A DNA stretch of 64,000 bases from an uncultured Eubacteriales bacterium (lineage in GTDB: Bacteria; Bacillota; Clostridia; Lachnospirales; Lachnospiraceae), in assembly GCA_900539455.1 (NCBI GenBank), contig UQCD01000003.1:1-64000 (forward strand). Reading direction: 5' to 3'. How positions within the stretch are numbered: position 1 is the first letter of the stretch; every line of letters starts with the position of its first letter. Position numbers and translations under genes: made by a program. The notes under the pieces were generated by a model. That model was not told the origin of the DNA. It worked only from the letters and a program-made list of their open reading frames with translations, and did not search any database. Below, piece after piece: positions 42,564 through 50,767 of this stretch.

Positions 42564-43268
42564 TTATTTATGAAAAGTAGCCGAAATAGCTGTAAACATT
42601 CTCTCCTTTACCCCTGGATTTTCCTTATTTATTTCACTTATAAGCTTTTTAATATATTCTCTCTTTGTGTGTCCGTCTACCGGGCAGGGATTTTTTGCAA
42701 CAGGCAGCTGATACTTGTTTTTAAAGCCAATTACCTCTGCCTCACTTACATACATCATTGGTCTAAGCACATAAAGCCCTGTCTTTTCAAGATGTGTAAC
42801 AGGTGCAAAGGAATTAATTCTGCCTTCATATATAAATGACATCATCATAGTTTCTATAATATCGTCCTTATGATGAGCATATGCTATTTTATTACAGCCT
42901 AGTTCTAAGGCTTTATTATTAAGCGCTCCCTTCCGCATTTTCGCACATAAGGAACAAGGATTTTTCTCTTTTCTAATATCAAAAACTATATTTCCAATTT
43001 CTGTCTTTTCTATATAAAAAGGAACTTCTAAGCTGTCACACAGCTCTTTTATTTTGTCCATATTCTGTATACCTAGTCCCAAGTCTACCGATATTGCAGC
43101 TAATTCATATTTTTGGGGATAAAACCTTCTCATACCACTAAGGGCATAAAGTAGAGTCAGGCTATCCTTTCCCCCCGAAATGCCTATGGCAATTTTATCC
43201 CCCTCATTTATCATTTCATAATCGTCTATTGCTTTTCTTGTATAACTATATAACTTTTGCAGCCTCAT
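42564..43268 (-). CDS. TtcA-like tRNA 2-thiolation enzyme (PP-loop ATPase)
   Basis: A 234-residue PP-loop protein of the TtcA family, which thiolates tRNA (2-thiocytidine 32 in E. coli). It has the PP-loop SGGKDSLTLLYAL (about 30-42), the CSLCAKMR pair (CxxC, about 101-104) for the iron-sulfur cluster, AHHKDDIIETMMM, and a further Cys in KNPCPVDGHTKREY. The gene begins 7 bases after the MATE exporter gene, so it is probably the last gene of the riboswitch-led operon. Substrate position in the tRNA cannot be told. Confidence 0.85.
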   Translation of the reverse strand: MRLQKLYSYTRKAIDDYEMINEGDKIAIGISGGKDSLTLLYALSGMRRFYPQKYELAAISVDLGLGIQNMDKIKELCDSLEVPFYIEKTEIGNIVFDIRKEKNPCSLCAKMRKGALNNKALELGCNKIAYAHHKDDIIETMMMSFIYEGRINSFAPVTHLEKTGLYVLRPMMYVSEAEVIGFKNKYQLPVAKNPCPVDGHTKREYIKKLISEINKENPGVKERMFTAISATFHK

Positions 43269-43275
43269 AATGCAC

Positions 43276-44625
43276 CTACTGTGTTTCCTGTATTTTTTGC
43301 TTCTTTAATGTATTGTAATATAATATTACTGAAAAGGCTGCTACTAAAAACTCTGTTATTCCAAAGGACAACCATACACCAGTAGAATTAAGCACCCTGC
43401 TGAGTACAAAGGCACAAGGAAGCATTATTATAATATATCTCAATAAAGATATTGCTAATGACTCCTTTCCCTTGCCTAAGCCCTCTAAGGCACCGGATAC
43501 TGTTACTGAAACAGCAGAAACAATGAAGCCTATGCTAATAAGTCTTATTGCTTCTTTTCCAATATTAATGGTTTCCATATTATCTGTAAACAAACCAATC
43601 AGCACATCTGGTATAGCAAGACAAAGTATTGTTCCTATTACCATTACACCTGCAATAATTTTAAGTGCAGCATTAAATATTCCCCTAACTCTTTTCATTT
43701 CCCCAGCACCATAATTATATCCTAAAATCGGTCTCATACCCTGTACTACACCATTGGCAGTTAAATATAGGAAAGTCTGCAGCTTATAGTATGCACCCAG
43801 CACCAGCACATAACCGTCTGAAAAGCCGGATAAAATACCATTTAATACTGAAACCTGAAGAGATGGAAGTGCCATATTAAGTGTGGCTGGTATACCTATG
43901 GCATATATTTTCTTTGTCAATGTCTTATTTGCCCTTACATACCTTCTGCTAATCTTTACAGGTATTGGTCTGACAATATATATAATAATATAACCTGCCA
44001 AGGTTGCAAGCTGTCCTATTCCGGTGGCTATAGCAGCACCCTCTATTCCAAGCTTTGGAAAGAAGCCTATACCAAATATTAACAAAGGGTCTAAAACAAT
44101 ATTTATAATACAGCCAAGCATCATACAAATCATTGATACCTTCATTCTGCCTACTGCCTGAAATATTTTCTCAAAGCTTATAGATATTGATATTGGTATT
44201 GAAAACGCAAACACAATATTTGAATATCTGATACCTAAATCTATTACATTTGAATTTTTTGTAAAGGCTTGCAAAAAATACGGAATAATGCAAATACAGC
44301 CAACAGTAAGTAAAATACCGTGGATAATATTAAATAACATTCCTAGTGAAGCTGAAATATTTGCTATATGCTCCTTTTTTGCGCCCAGATAAAACGCAAT
44401 AACAGCATTTATTCCTATTCCAAAGCCAACTGTTACTGCATTTACAATATTTTGTACTGGATAAACAAGCGATAAGGCAGTCATTGCATCATCACTTATT
44501 TTAGCCACAAAATAGCTATCTACAATGTTATACAAGGCATTTACTAACATTGAGATAGTCATAGGCAATGCCATTGATATTACCAATGGCATTACCGGTT
44601 TTTCCTTCATAAATTCTTGATTCAT
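43276..44625 (-). CDS. MATE family multidrug/sodium antiporter
   Basis: A membrane transporter of about 449 residues with 12 predicted helices in two similar halves. The first helix pair carries the family pattern LPMTISMLVNALYNIVDSYF, and the second half has GIPATLNMALPSLQVSVLNG. MATE proteins export cationic drugs or metabolites against sodium or protons. The start is uncertain: ATG 44625 begins the usual MATE N-terminus (MNQEFMKEKP), while a TTG at 44712 and an ATG at 44667 are in frame with no better binding site. It lies between the sensor kinase and ttcA-like genes on one strand. Confidence 0.88.
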   Translation of the reverse strand: MNQEFMKEKPVMPLVISMALPMTISMLVNALYNIVDSYFVAKISDDAMTALSLVYPVQNIVNAVTVGFGIGINAVIAFYLGAKKEHIANISASLGMLFNIIHGILLTVGCICIIPYFLQAFTKNSNVIDLGIRYSNIVFAFSIPISISISFEKIFQAVGRMKVSMICMMLGCIINIVLDPLLIFGIGFFPKLGIEGAAIATGIGQLATLAGYIIIYIVRPIPVKISRRYVRANKTLTKKIYAIGIPATLNMALPSLQVSVLNGILSGFSDGYVLVLGAYYKLQTFLYLTANGVVQGMRPILGYNYGAGEMKRVRGIFNAALKIIAGVMVIGTILCLAIPDVLIGLFTDNMETINIGKEAIRLISIGFIVSAVSVTVSGALEGLGKGKESLAISLLRYIIIMLPCAFVLSRVLNSTGVWLSFGITEFLVAAFSVILYYNTLKKQKIQETQ

Positions 44626-44742
44626 ATTATCTATTTTCTGCCTGTTCTTCAAATTTCTCTCTAACATTCTGTGGGCATTCCAATCTGGAGCCAGAGATAT
44701 AATGCAAAGCAAGGTAATATTATCACACTAAAAAAATAAAGT

Positions 44743-47313
44743 CTATATTTGCCGCAACAGCGTGTAAAGTAATTTATTTAATTTTGATACTTCAACAGGC
44801 TTAGATATACTGCCTGTCATTCCCGCTTCCTTTGCTTTTTTTAAGTCATCAGAAAAAGCATAGGCTGACATTGCTATAATAGGAATATTTTTCATATCCT
44901 CTCTTTGCATTTTTCTGATTATCCTTGTAGCCTCATAGCCATTCATAACTGGCATTTGTATATCCATAAAAATAATATCAAAATAGTTTTCTTCACTTTC
45001 TATTATTTTTTCTATTGCTTTTTCGCCATTTTCCGCTACCTCCACCTGAATACCTACTACTCCTAATAATTCCTTTCCTATTTCTATATTTGACTCATTG
45101 TCTTCAACTAATAAAACTCTCTTACCAGAATAATTATTCTTAGTATAATTAGATATTTCATCATCCTTTTCCTTTATTTCCTCAGGTTGTTCTTTATTAA
45201 TTTTTAAGTACACATCAACTTTAAACCTTGAGCCTTTACCTAAAGTGCTTTCAACCTCAATATCTCCACCCATAAGCTTTGCAATATTTATAGCAATAGC
45301 CATACCAAGCCCTGTGCCTTCAGTAGCTCCACTTTCATCAGCTCTGGCAAAAGGTTCAAAAATTCTTTCTATGAATTTCCTATCCATACCTATTCCATTA
45401 TCCTCGAAAACAAACTGATAATATCCCTTGCTTGAAATGCCTGAATCCTTTTCCTCAACAGATATTTGTATGTTTCCGGAGGTATTTGAAAATTTCACTG
45501 CATTTCCAATAATATTGACAAATATTTGCTGTAATCTTCTTTCATCACCTATTACACTATTATTTATAAGTCTTTTTACAGTAAAATCTGCAGTCATATT
45601 TTTCTCCTGTAACTGATTTTGAAATAGTGATATTATGCTCTCTAATACCTCTATAATTTCAAATTTGTCCTCACATAACTGTTCCTGACCATTTTCAATT
45701 TTTGACATATCTAAAACATCATTAATAAGAGCAAGTAAATGCTTACCAGACATTGAGATTTTTTTTAAGGAATCCTTTACCTTTTCCTTATTATCTATAT
45801 TCATTGTAGCTACTGCCGTCATTCCCAGAATTATATTTATAGGAGTTCTTATGTCATGGGACATTCTGGATAAAAAGTCACTTTTTGCCTTATTTGCAAT
45901 TTCAGCTCTCTTTGCTGCCATTTTTAAAAGTTCTTGTCTATCCTTCTCCTCCTTAATCATTATCTCAATACTTCTTATAGCTAAGGTTGCACTAACAGGC
46001 TTATTTTCATTATCACGGTCTGCTATAGTAATGGTGTTTAAACACCATTCATATTCACTTTCATTTCCAACGGATTGTCTTTTATATTTAATCTCTATGG
46101 AATCTTTATGCAATAATTCCTTAACTATATTTTCTATACTTAAAAAAGACAATACCTCCTCAGCATTTTCATTTTTAATTCTTCCACTAAATAAATGCTT
46201 ATCCACTGCCTCTTTATAGTCACCTATCTCATTTTCACTATTTAGTTCAGGATACACCATTCTATAAGTACCTGTTAATAAGTCCAAATAATATATCTCC
46301 CTATAGGATACTGCCAGACTATTAGTTGCCTTTTCATAAATATGTGCTGCATATTCCACTTTCTTTTTTTCATTTTCCAGCTTTTCCCGCTTCTTATCAT
46401 TTATATAATCTCTAAATGCCATTATTGTTACACTTAAAACCCCAAGAGAAAATACTGAGAAGATAACTATATATAAATTACTTATTCCGTGAAATATATT
46501 ACTATAAGGGGTTGTAAGCACAGCAACCCAGCCATTTTCCAATCTATGGTAATATATATTTTTTCTGCTTCCATCTATATCCCTAACTACATCCGGTAAT
46601 GTATTATCCTTTATTTGCTGGTAAAAGCTATCAACAAACCCCTGATAATCCTTATCCTCTTTATAGTTTTCTGCCTTAAAATATATTATTTTTCCATCTC
46701 TATCGCATAAATAGTAGGTCACACCAACAGGCAGTTCCCCAAAATCTAATTGGTCTGTTATTTCATCTATGTATACATCTATAGCCAATATACTATCAGA
46801 TTTGTCTACCCGTTTTGCTATAGTTACATTTTTTCTTCCTGTTCTCACATCATTATATACATCTGTGAATATTATCTCTCCATCTGCCTCCATTCCCTCC
46901 TTATACCATACTGTATTTTTATAATCATACCCTGGAAAATCCTCCAGTTCTGGATTATTTGATATTATCTGTCCCTCTACAATTCCATACACCTCAATAT
47001 CACCTTTATCAACTAAGCTGGATATACCATTAAGATATGGATATAAGCCCTCCTTTATTTCTGTTACGCCTGCTCCCTGCTCCTGTTTTTCATAAATAAA
47101 CTGGGTACAAAGACTTAGAATAGTTTTATAGATTTTAATGCTGCCTTCCTCACTGTTAGCATAGTCGCTAATAACATAACCGCCCATTTCATCAGAATTT
47201 TCACGCAACAGATTACTAACATACATCATACAAAGTGACATATATAATGTTATTATTACGACTGTTAATAAGTTAATTCTTATTTTTTTTAAAATAATCC
47301 TCTTTTTACTCAT
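44743..47313 (-). CDS. Hybrid sensor histidine kinase with receiver domain, behind a c-di-GMP riboswitch
   Basis: An 856-residue membrane kinase. Two membrane helices (about 13-33 and 275-300) enclose an extracellular PDC/Cache-like sensor (about 35-270, with YDYKNTVWYKEGMEADGEI). Then come a linker with a PAS-like segment, the phosphorylated-His box FLSRMSHDIRTPINIILGM (about 485), N box EDNGIGMD, G2 box GTGLGMAIA, and a receiver domain (about 740-855) with phospho-Asp in IIFMDIQMPVMNGYEATRI. No separate output protein is adjacent. The start at 47313 has AGAAGG upstream; the longer frame overlaps the leader. Expression should respond to cyclic di-GMP through the leader riboswitch. Confidence 0.92.
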   Translation of the reverse strand: MSKKRIILKKIRINLLTVVIITLYMSLCMMYVSNLLRENSDEMGGYVISDYANSEEGSIKIYKTILSLCTQFIYEKQEQGAGVTEIKEGLYPYLNGISSLVDKGDIEVYGIVEGQIISNNPELEDFPGYDYKNTVWYKEGMEADGEIIFTDVYNDVRTGRKNVTIAKRVDKSDSILAIDVYIDEITDQLDFGELPVGVTYYLCDRDGKIIYFKAENYKEDKDYQGFVDSFYQQIKDNTLPDVVRDIDGSRKNIYYHRLENGWVAVLTTPYSNIFHGISNLYIVIFSVFSLGVLSVTIMAFRDYINDKKREKLENEKKKVEYAAHIYEKATNSLAVSYREIYYLDLLTGTYRMVYPELNSENEIGDYKEAVDKHLFSGRIKNENAEEVLSFLSIENIVKELLHKDSIEIKYKRQSVGNESEYEWCLNTITIADRDNENKPVSATLAIRSIEIMIKEEKDRQELLKMAAKRAEIANKAKSDFLSRMSHDIRTPINIILGMTAVATMNIDNKEKVKDSLKKISMSGKHLLALINDVLDMSKIENGQEQLCEDKFEIIEVLESIISLFQNQLQEKNMTADFTVKRLINNSVIGDERRLQQIFVNIIGNAVKFSNTSGNIQISVEEKDSGISSKGYYQFVFEDNGIGMDRKFIERIFEPFARADESGATEGTGLGMAIAINIAKLMGGDIEVESTLGKGSRFKVDVYLKINKEQPEEIKEKDDEISNYTKNNYSGKRVLLVEDNESNIEIGKELLGVVGIQVEVAENGEKAIEKIIESEENYFDIIFMDIQMPVMNGYEATRIIRKMQREDMKNIPIIAMSAYAFSDDLKKAKEAGMTGSISKPVEVSKLNKLLYTLLRQI

Positions 47314-47368
47314 ATTTTTCCATACCTTCTGTTTCTTCCTGGTGTTATACAAAATCAAAAATTATAAC

Positions 47369-47405
47369 AAAAAAGGTTACAATAAATATTTTATTTATTG
47401 CAACC
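47369..47405 (-). terminator. Expression-platform terminator of the riboswitch
   Basis: On the minus strand GGTTGCAATAAATA (47405-47392), loop AAA, TATTTATTGTAACC (47388-47375), then six T residues (47374-47369). The first arm includes the GGTTGC that closes the riboswitch aptamer, so ligand binding and termination compete for the same bases. Confidence 0.88.
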
Positions 47406-47475
47406 GGACTATCTAACAAGTATAGATTCCTAGGCTTTGCGTCCTACTATCACTAATAGTTTGCCATATCTTCTA
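47400..47475 (-). ncRNA. Cyclic di-GMP class I (GEMM-I) riboswitch
   Basis: Read on the minus strand, the conserved GEMM-I parts appear in order: GGCAAAC (47465-47459); helix P2, CUAUUA-GUGA-UAGUAG, capped by a GNRA tetraloop (GUGA); the invariant GACGCAAAGCC (47443-47433); helix P3 starting CUAGG with an AUCUA/UAGAU stem; and the closing CCGGUUGC (47407-47400). The GNRA loop and the P3 receptor fit the class I tertiary contact. It is in the leader of the sensor kinase gene, between a strong promoter and a terminator hairpin. The outer P1 stem is weak, so its borders are approximate. Confidence 0.9.
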
Positions 47476-47526
47476 TTTGTACATCAACTCCATCATATCT
47501 GATAAATGATGCACCCATCTGTCTAG

Positions 47527-47555
47527 ATAGTAACATTTTTATAATTTTCTGTCAA
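47527..47555 (-). promoter_or_regulatory. Promoter of the riboswitch-kinase operon
   Basis: On the minus strand: consensus TTGACA (47555-47550), 17 bases, TACTAT (47532-47527). The predicted start near 47520 gives a leader of about 200 bases holding the riboswitch. Confidence 0.82.
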
Positions 47556-47613
47556 TATTACACCAATTTTTAATATATTGACAAAATTTATCACTCCTGC
47601 TCTATACACTATT

Positions 47614-48045
47614 TTATATACCAGCTAATTTTCTGCCTAATTCCTTGCACTTTTCTATTGCATCATCATCTGGTGCATCCTGACAAATAATGCCTTCCCC
47701 GTCAACTACAGTTGCTCCCTGATTTGTCATTCTATCTGTCCAATCACGCATCCATTCACCACCGCCCCAGCCATATGAGCCAAATAAACCTATAGTTTTT
47801 CCTGATACCTTACCTTCCAGTTCTTCAACAAAAGGTTCCATTTCTGATTCCTCTAAAACCTCTGCTCCCATTGCTGGACAACCCATTGCAAAAACATTTC
47901 CCTGTGCTAATTCGTCAGCAGATATATCAGAAACATTTACTACAACTGCTTCCTTTCCTGCCTCTGTAATTCCTTCTCCTACTGCATTTGCCATACTTTC
48001 TGTATTCCCTGACTGTGACCAGAATACAACATAAATCTTTTCCAT
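47614..48045 (-). CDS. Flavodoxin
   Basis: A 143-residue short-chain flavodoxin, an FMN electron carrier. The phosphate-binding loop is WSQSGNTESMA (residues 9-19), the first FMN-ring loop is GCPAMGAEVLEESEM, and the second is FGSYGWGGGEWMRDW. It begins 13 bases after the DUF3793 gene, and that pairing recurs in gut Clostridia, suggesting joint work, possibly in iron or haem handling. GGAGGCAATTATC leads the ATG. Confidence 0.94.
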   Translation of the reverse strand: MEKIYVVFWSQSGNTESMANAVGEGITEAGKEAVVVNVSDISADELAQGNVFAMGCPAMGAEVLEESEMEPFVEELEGKVSGKTIGLFGSYGWGGGEWMRDWTDRMTNQGATVVDGEGIICQDAPDDDAIEKCKELGRKLAGI

Positions 48046-48058
48046 AGATAATTGCCTC

Positions 48059-48664
48059 CTATACTGCTATTTTTTGATTATAGATGTTAATAATATCTTT
48101 TACATTTATTCCATTTGCAAACAATACCATAAGACTATCTCTTGCTTTTTCAAATTTTCTAAATATTCTCTTTTTCTCCTCTATATTTTCATACACCTTC
48201 CAATATCCTGAGTATAAGAAATTCCTTCCTTCATTTTTAATAAAGCCTTCTACATCTTCAACTGGATACCCTAATACAATGCCCATTTCGTGTGGAAAAT
48301 CACTTTTATCAATATTATATTTTTTGTATCTTTCTATAAATTTATTTATAACATAAGATACATTTGTTTTTTTATAGCCTAACTCAAACAATAATCTTTT
48401 TGTTTTTTCTGCCATTAAATATTGTTCTAGTCTTTCCACATCATATAGTAATACAACTATTTTTTCAAAATTTCCCAGCAATACCTTATGTTCAATACTT
48501 GTATTTTCTAATATTCCTACTAATGCTTCATATTCATCAGTGGGAATTATTAAAAGACTTGATGGGCGAAGACCTACTATAAAAGGGCTGCATTGTAAAA
48601 TCAATTTTGTTTCAATCTCTCGAAATCCCATTTTTGCTGCCATTTCTAGAACTTCTTTACTCAT
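48059..48664 (-). CDS. DUF3793 family protein
   Basis: A 201-residue protein of the DUF3793 type, seen with flavodoxin in many Clostridia. Family landmarks are the KLILQCSPFIVGLRPSSLLI opening, the KTKRLLFELGYKK helix, the FPHEMGIVLGYPVEDVEGFI motif (an HEMG-type sequence like a metal or haem ligand site), and YWKVYENIEEKKRIFRKFEK. No biochemical role is established. It is the first gene of a two-gene unit with flavodoxin; AAAGGAGG precedes the ATG. Confidence 0.85.
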   Translation of the reverse strand: MSKEVLEMAAKMGFREIETKLILQCSPFIVGLRPSSLLIIPTDEYEALVGILENTSIEHKVLLGNFEKIVVLLYDVERLEQYLMAEKTKRLLFELGYKKTNVSYVINKFIERYKKYNIDKSDFPHEMGIVLGYPVEDVEGFIKNEGRNFLYSGYWKVYENIEEKKRIFRKFEKARDSLMVLFANGINVKDIINIYNQKIAV

Positions 48665-48710
48665 AATACCTCCTTTACAATTAGAACATAACCTCTTTTA
48701 TCATATCAAG

Positions 48711-48754
48711 AAAGGTTAGATACTACTAACTTCAGTTAATAATATCTAACCTTT
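48711..48754. terminator. Hairpin between DUF368 and DUF3793 genes
   Basis: AAAGGTTAGATA (48711-48722) and TATCTAACCTTT (48743-48754) are perfect complements. The T-run is better on the plus strand (TATATTTTTT) than on the minus; it most likely ends the DUF368 transcript. Confidence 0.6.
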
Positions 48755-48797
48755 TATATTTTTTGTCAATGAGTATTTGCTCTATTGATAATATTTG

Positions 48798-49685
48798 TTA
48801 ATTAGTCTTTCCATTAAATACTTTTTTTAATCCCTGAATACCTAAAATAACAATTCCACCTATAATAAAAAACCAAATATTAAAGGTTTCAAAGGAAAGT
48901 GCTGGCTGTGGATTTTCCTTAAGAGAGGTTGGTCCCATAATAATTGCATAAAATGAGCCTAACATCATACCAATAATAACATACATAATAACTGAACGAT
49001 GCTTTTCAAGTAAGTATTTTAGTCCCTTTACTACTGTAAGGACGCCAGCAATTATACCCAAGCCAAATATAAATAATGCAGGTACATAAGTAAACTGTAA
49101 ATGTAAAAATCCTGAAATTGCACTCATAATAGCCTGATAAATACCAAACACCAGCATTATTGTAGAGCCTGAAATTCCGGGCAATACCATTGCTGATATG
49201 GCACACATAGCACCAATAAATAAAAATACACCATTTCCAAAGGTAAGGTTTGATACAGACAAATCATTTATTCCTGTAACATGGGTTGAAAGGTAAGTAA
49301 CTAATACTACTATTGCAATTCCAAATAATGCAAATATACTATTTTGATATTTGCCCTTAAAGGAATCCTTCTCCTCATAAATAATAAGAGGAATTGCAAA
49401 TACAATAAAGCCCATAAACAAGGAGCTTATTGCATATATATGTTTTTCAAATACAGCCTTTATAACTATGGCAGCCATTGCCATACCTACAATCCAGCCA
49501 CTTCCAAGTTTTAGAAGAAACACTATTGCTTTTTTTCTTTTTTCCTTATCCTTTGACACAATATTATTAAGTGAATTAATAAAGTCATCATACAAACCCA
49601 TAAGGAATGCTATAGTACCACCTGAAACACCTGGCACACTATCTGCCAGTGCCATTAAAAATCCACCAATTACTTTAATTAACAT
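48798..49685 (-). CDS. DUF368 family undecaprenyl-phosphate translocase (PopT type)
   Basis: A 295-residue polytopic membrane protein. The DUF368 signatures are ALADSVPGVSGGTIAFLMGL near the N-terminus and the internal copy ISAMVLPGISGSTIMLVFGI near residue 165, the inverted-repeat halves of the fold. DUF368 proteins (PopT) were recently shown to recycle undecaprenyl phosphate across the membrane for cell-wall synthesis. The ATG at 49685 touches the hisC stop codon, so translation is coupled; this is positional and not a known functional link. Confidence 0.92.
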   Translation of the reverse strand: MLIKVIGGFLMALADSVPGVSGGTIAFLMGLYDDFINSLNNIVSKDKEKRKKAIVFLLKLGSGWIVGMAMAAIVIKAVFEKHIYAISSLFMGFIVFAIPLIIYEEKDSFKGKYQNSIFALFGIAIVVLVTYLSTHVTGINDLSVSNLTFGNGVFLFIGAMCAISAMVLPGISGSTIMLVFGIYQAIMSAISGFLHLQFTYVPALFIFGLGIIAGVLTVVKGLKYLLEKHRSVIMYVIIGMMLGSFYAIIMGPTSLKENPQPALSFETFNIWFFIIGGIVILGIQGLKKVFNGKTN

Positions 49686-50750
49686 TTAACTATTCTCCTT
49701 TAAATATTCATCTACATATTTGAAAAATATATCCATTTCTTCGTCAGTTCCTATAGTAATTCTCACATAATCTTTTATGTTTGGTGTATTCCAATGTCTT
49801 ACATAGATATCCTTTTCACGCAAGAATTCAAACATTCCTGTAATATCAATATTTTTGTTAGTTGCAAAAATAAAGTTGGTTTTAGAATCAGGGAATATAA
49901 AGCCTCTTTCAAGTAATCTTTTCTTCGTTTTTTCTCTTGTATCTATAACTTTTGCTCTTATAGTATCGAAATAAGCTTTATCCTTTACAGCTTCTGTGCC
50001 TGCCATAATAGCAGTATAATTCATTGTGTATGAATTAGTAGAAAACTTCACATCATTCATAGCTTTAATAAGATTTTTGTTTCCTATTGCAAAGCCTATT
50101 CTCATTCCTGCCATAGAACGGGATTTTGAAAAGGTCTGTACTACAAGTAAATTTTCATATTTTTCTACCAGTGGTAATGCACTAACACCTCCAAAGTCTA
50201 CATATGCCTCATCAATAATAACTACTGAATTTTGGTTTTTCTTTACTATATCCTCTATAGTATCAAGACTTTCCATAAGTGAGGTAGGTGCATTTGGATT
50301 TGGGAATATTACACCACCATTTTCCTCGTAGTAATCCTCTTTAACAATGTGAAAGTTTTCATCAAGCTTAGGTGTCTTATAAGGTATTTTATATAAGTCT
50401 GCCCACACCGGATAAAAGGAATAGGTGATATTTGGAAATAATATTGGCTTATCTGAATTAAAAAATGTCAAAAAAGCATTTGCTAATACATCATCAGAGC
50501 CAACACCAACAAATATCATATCCCTATCAACCTTATAAAAGGCTGATAATTCCTCTACAAGTGGGGCAGCCATTGTATCTGGATATAATCTGAATTTGTT
50601 TATGTCAATATTTTCAAGCACCTGCTTAACCTTTGGTGCTGGTGGATATGGACATTCATTTGTATTAAGCTTTACCATATTAGGCTTGTTTGGCTGTTCA
50701 CCTGCCACATATGGGACTACTTTTCTAATATTATTTTCCCATGGTTTCAT
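49686..50750 (-). CDS. hisC: Histidinol-phosphate aminotransferase
   Basis: A 354-residue class II PLP aminotransferase of the HisC type. It has NTNECPYPPAPKV at the N-terminus (the L/M-N-x-NE-P signature), VGVGSDDVLANAF, the NPNAPTS loop, EAYVDFGG (PLP-ring Asp region), and the lysine segment QTFSKSRSMAGMRIGFAIG, where Lys forms the Schiff base with PLP. No other his genes are in the window, so the role could also be an aromatic aminotransferase. It follows the other aminotransferase gene by 17 bases. Confidence 0.9.
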   Translation of the reverse strand: MKPWENNIRKVVPYVAGEQPNKPNMVKLNTNECPYPPAPKVKQVLENIDINKFRLYPDTMAAPLVEELSAFYKVDRDMIFVGVGSDDVLANAFLTFFNSDKPILFPNITYSFYPVWADLYKIPYKTPKLDENFHIVKEDYYEENGGVIFPNPNAPTSLMESLDTIEDIVKKNQNSVVIIDEAYVDFGGVSALPLVEKYENLLVVQTFSKSRSMAGMRIGFAIGNKNLIKAMNDVKFSTNSYTMNYTAIMAGTEAVKDKAYFDTIRAKVIDTREKTKKRLLERGFIFPDSKTNFIFATNKNIDITGMFEFLREKDIYVRHWNTPNIKDYVRITIGTDEEMDIFFKYVDEYLKENS

Positions 50751-50767
50751 TTGGATTTTCCTTTCAG

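Noticed and set aside
47455..47518. A 21-codon open frame (ATG at 47518, minus strand) entering the riboswitch aptamer, as a possible leader peptide.
   Set aside because: No ribosome binding site; the ATG lies about 2 bases from the predicted transcription start. The frame runs into conserved aptamer bases, which explains its composition.
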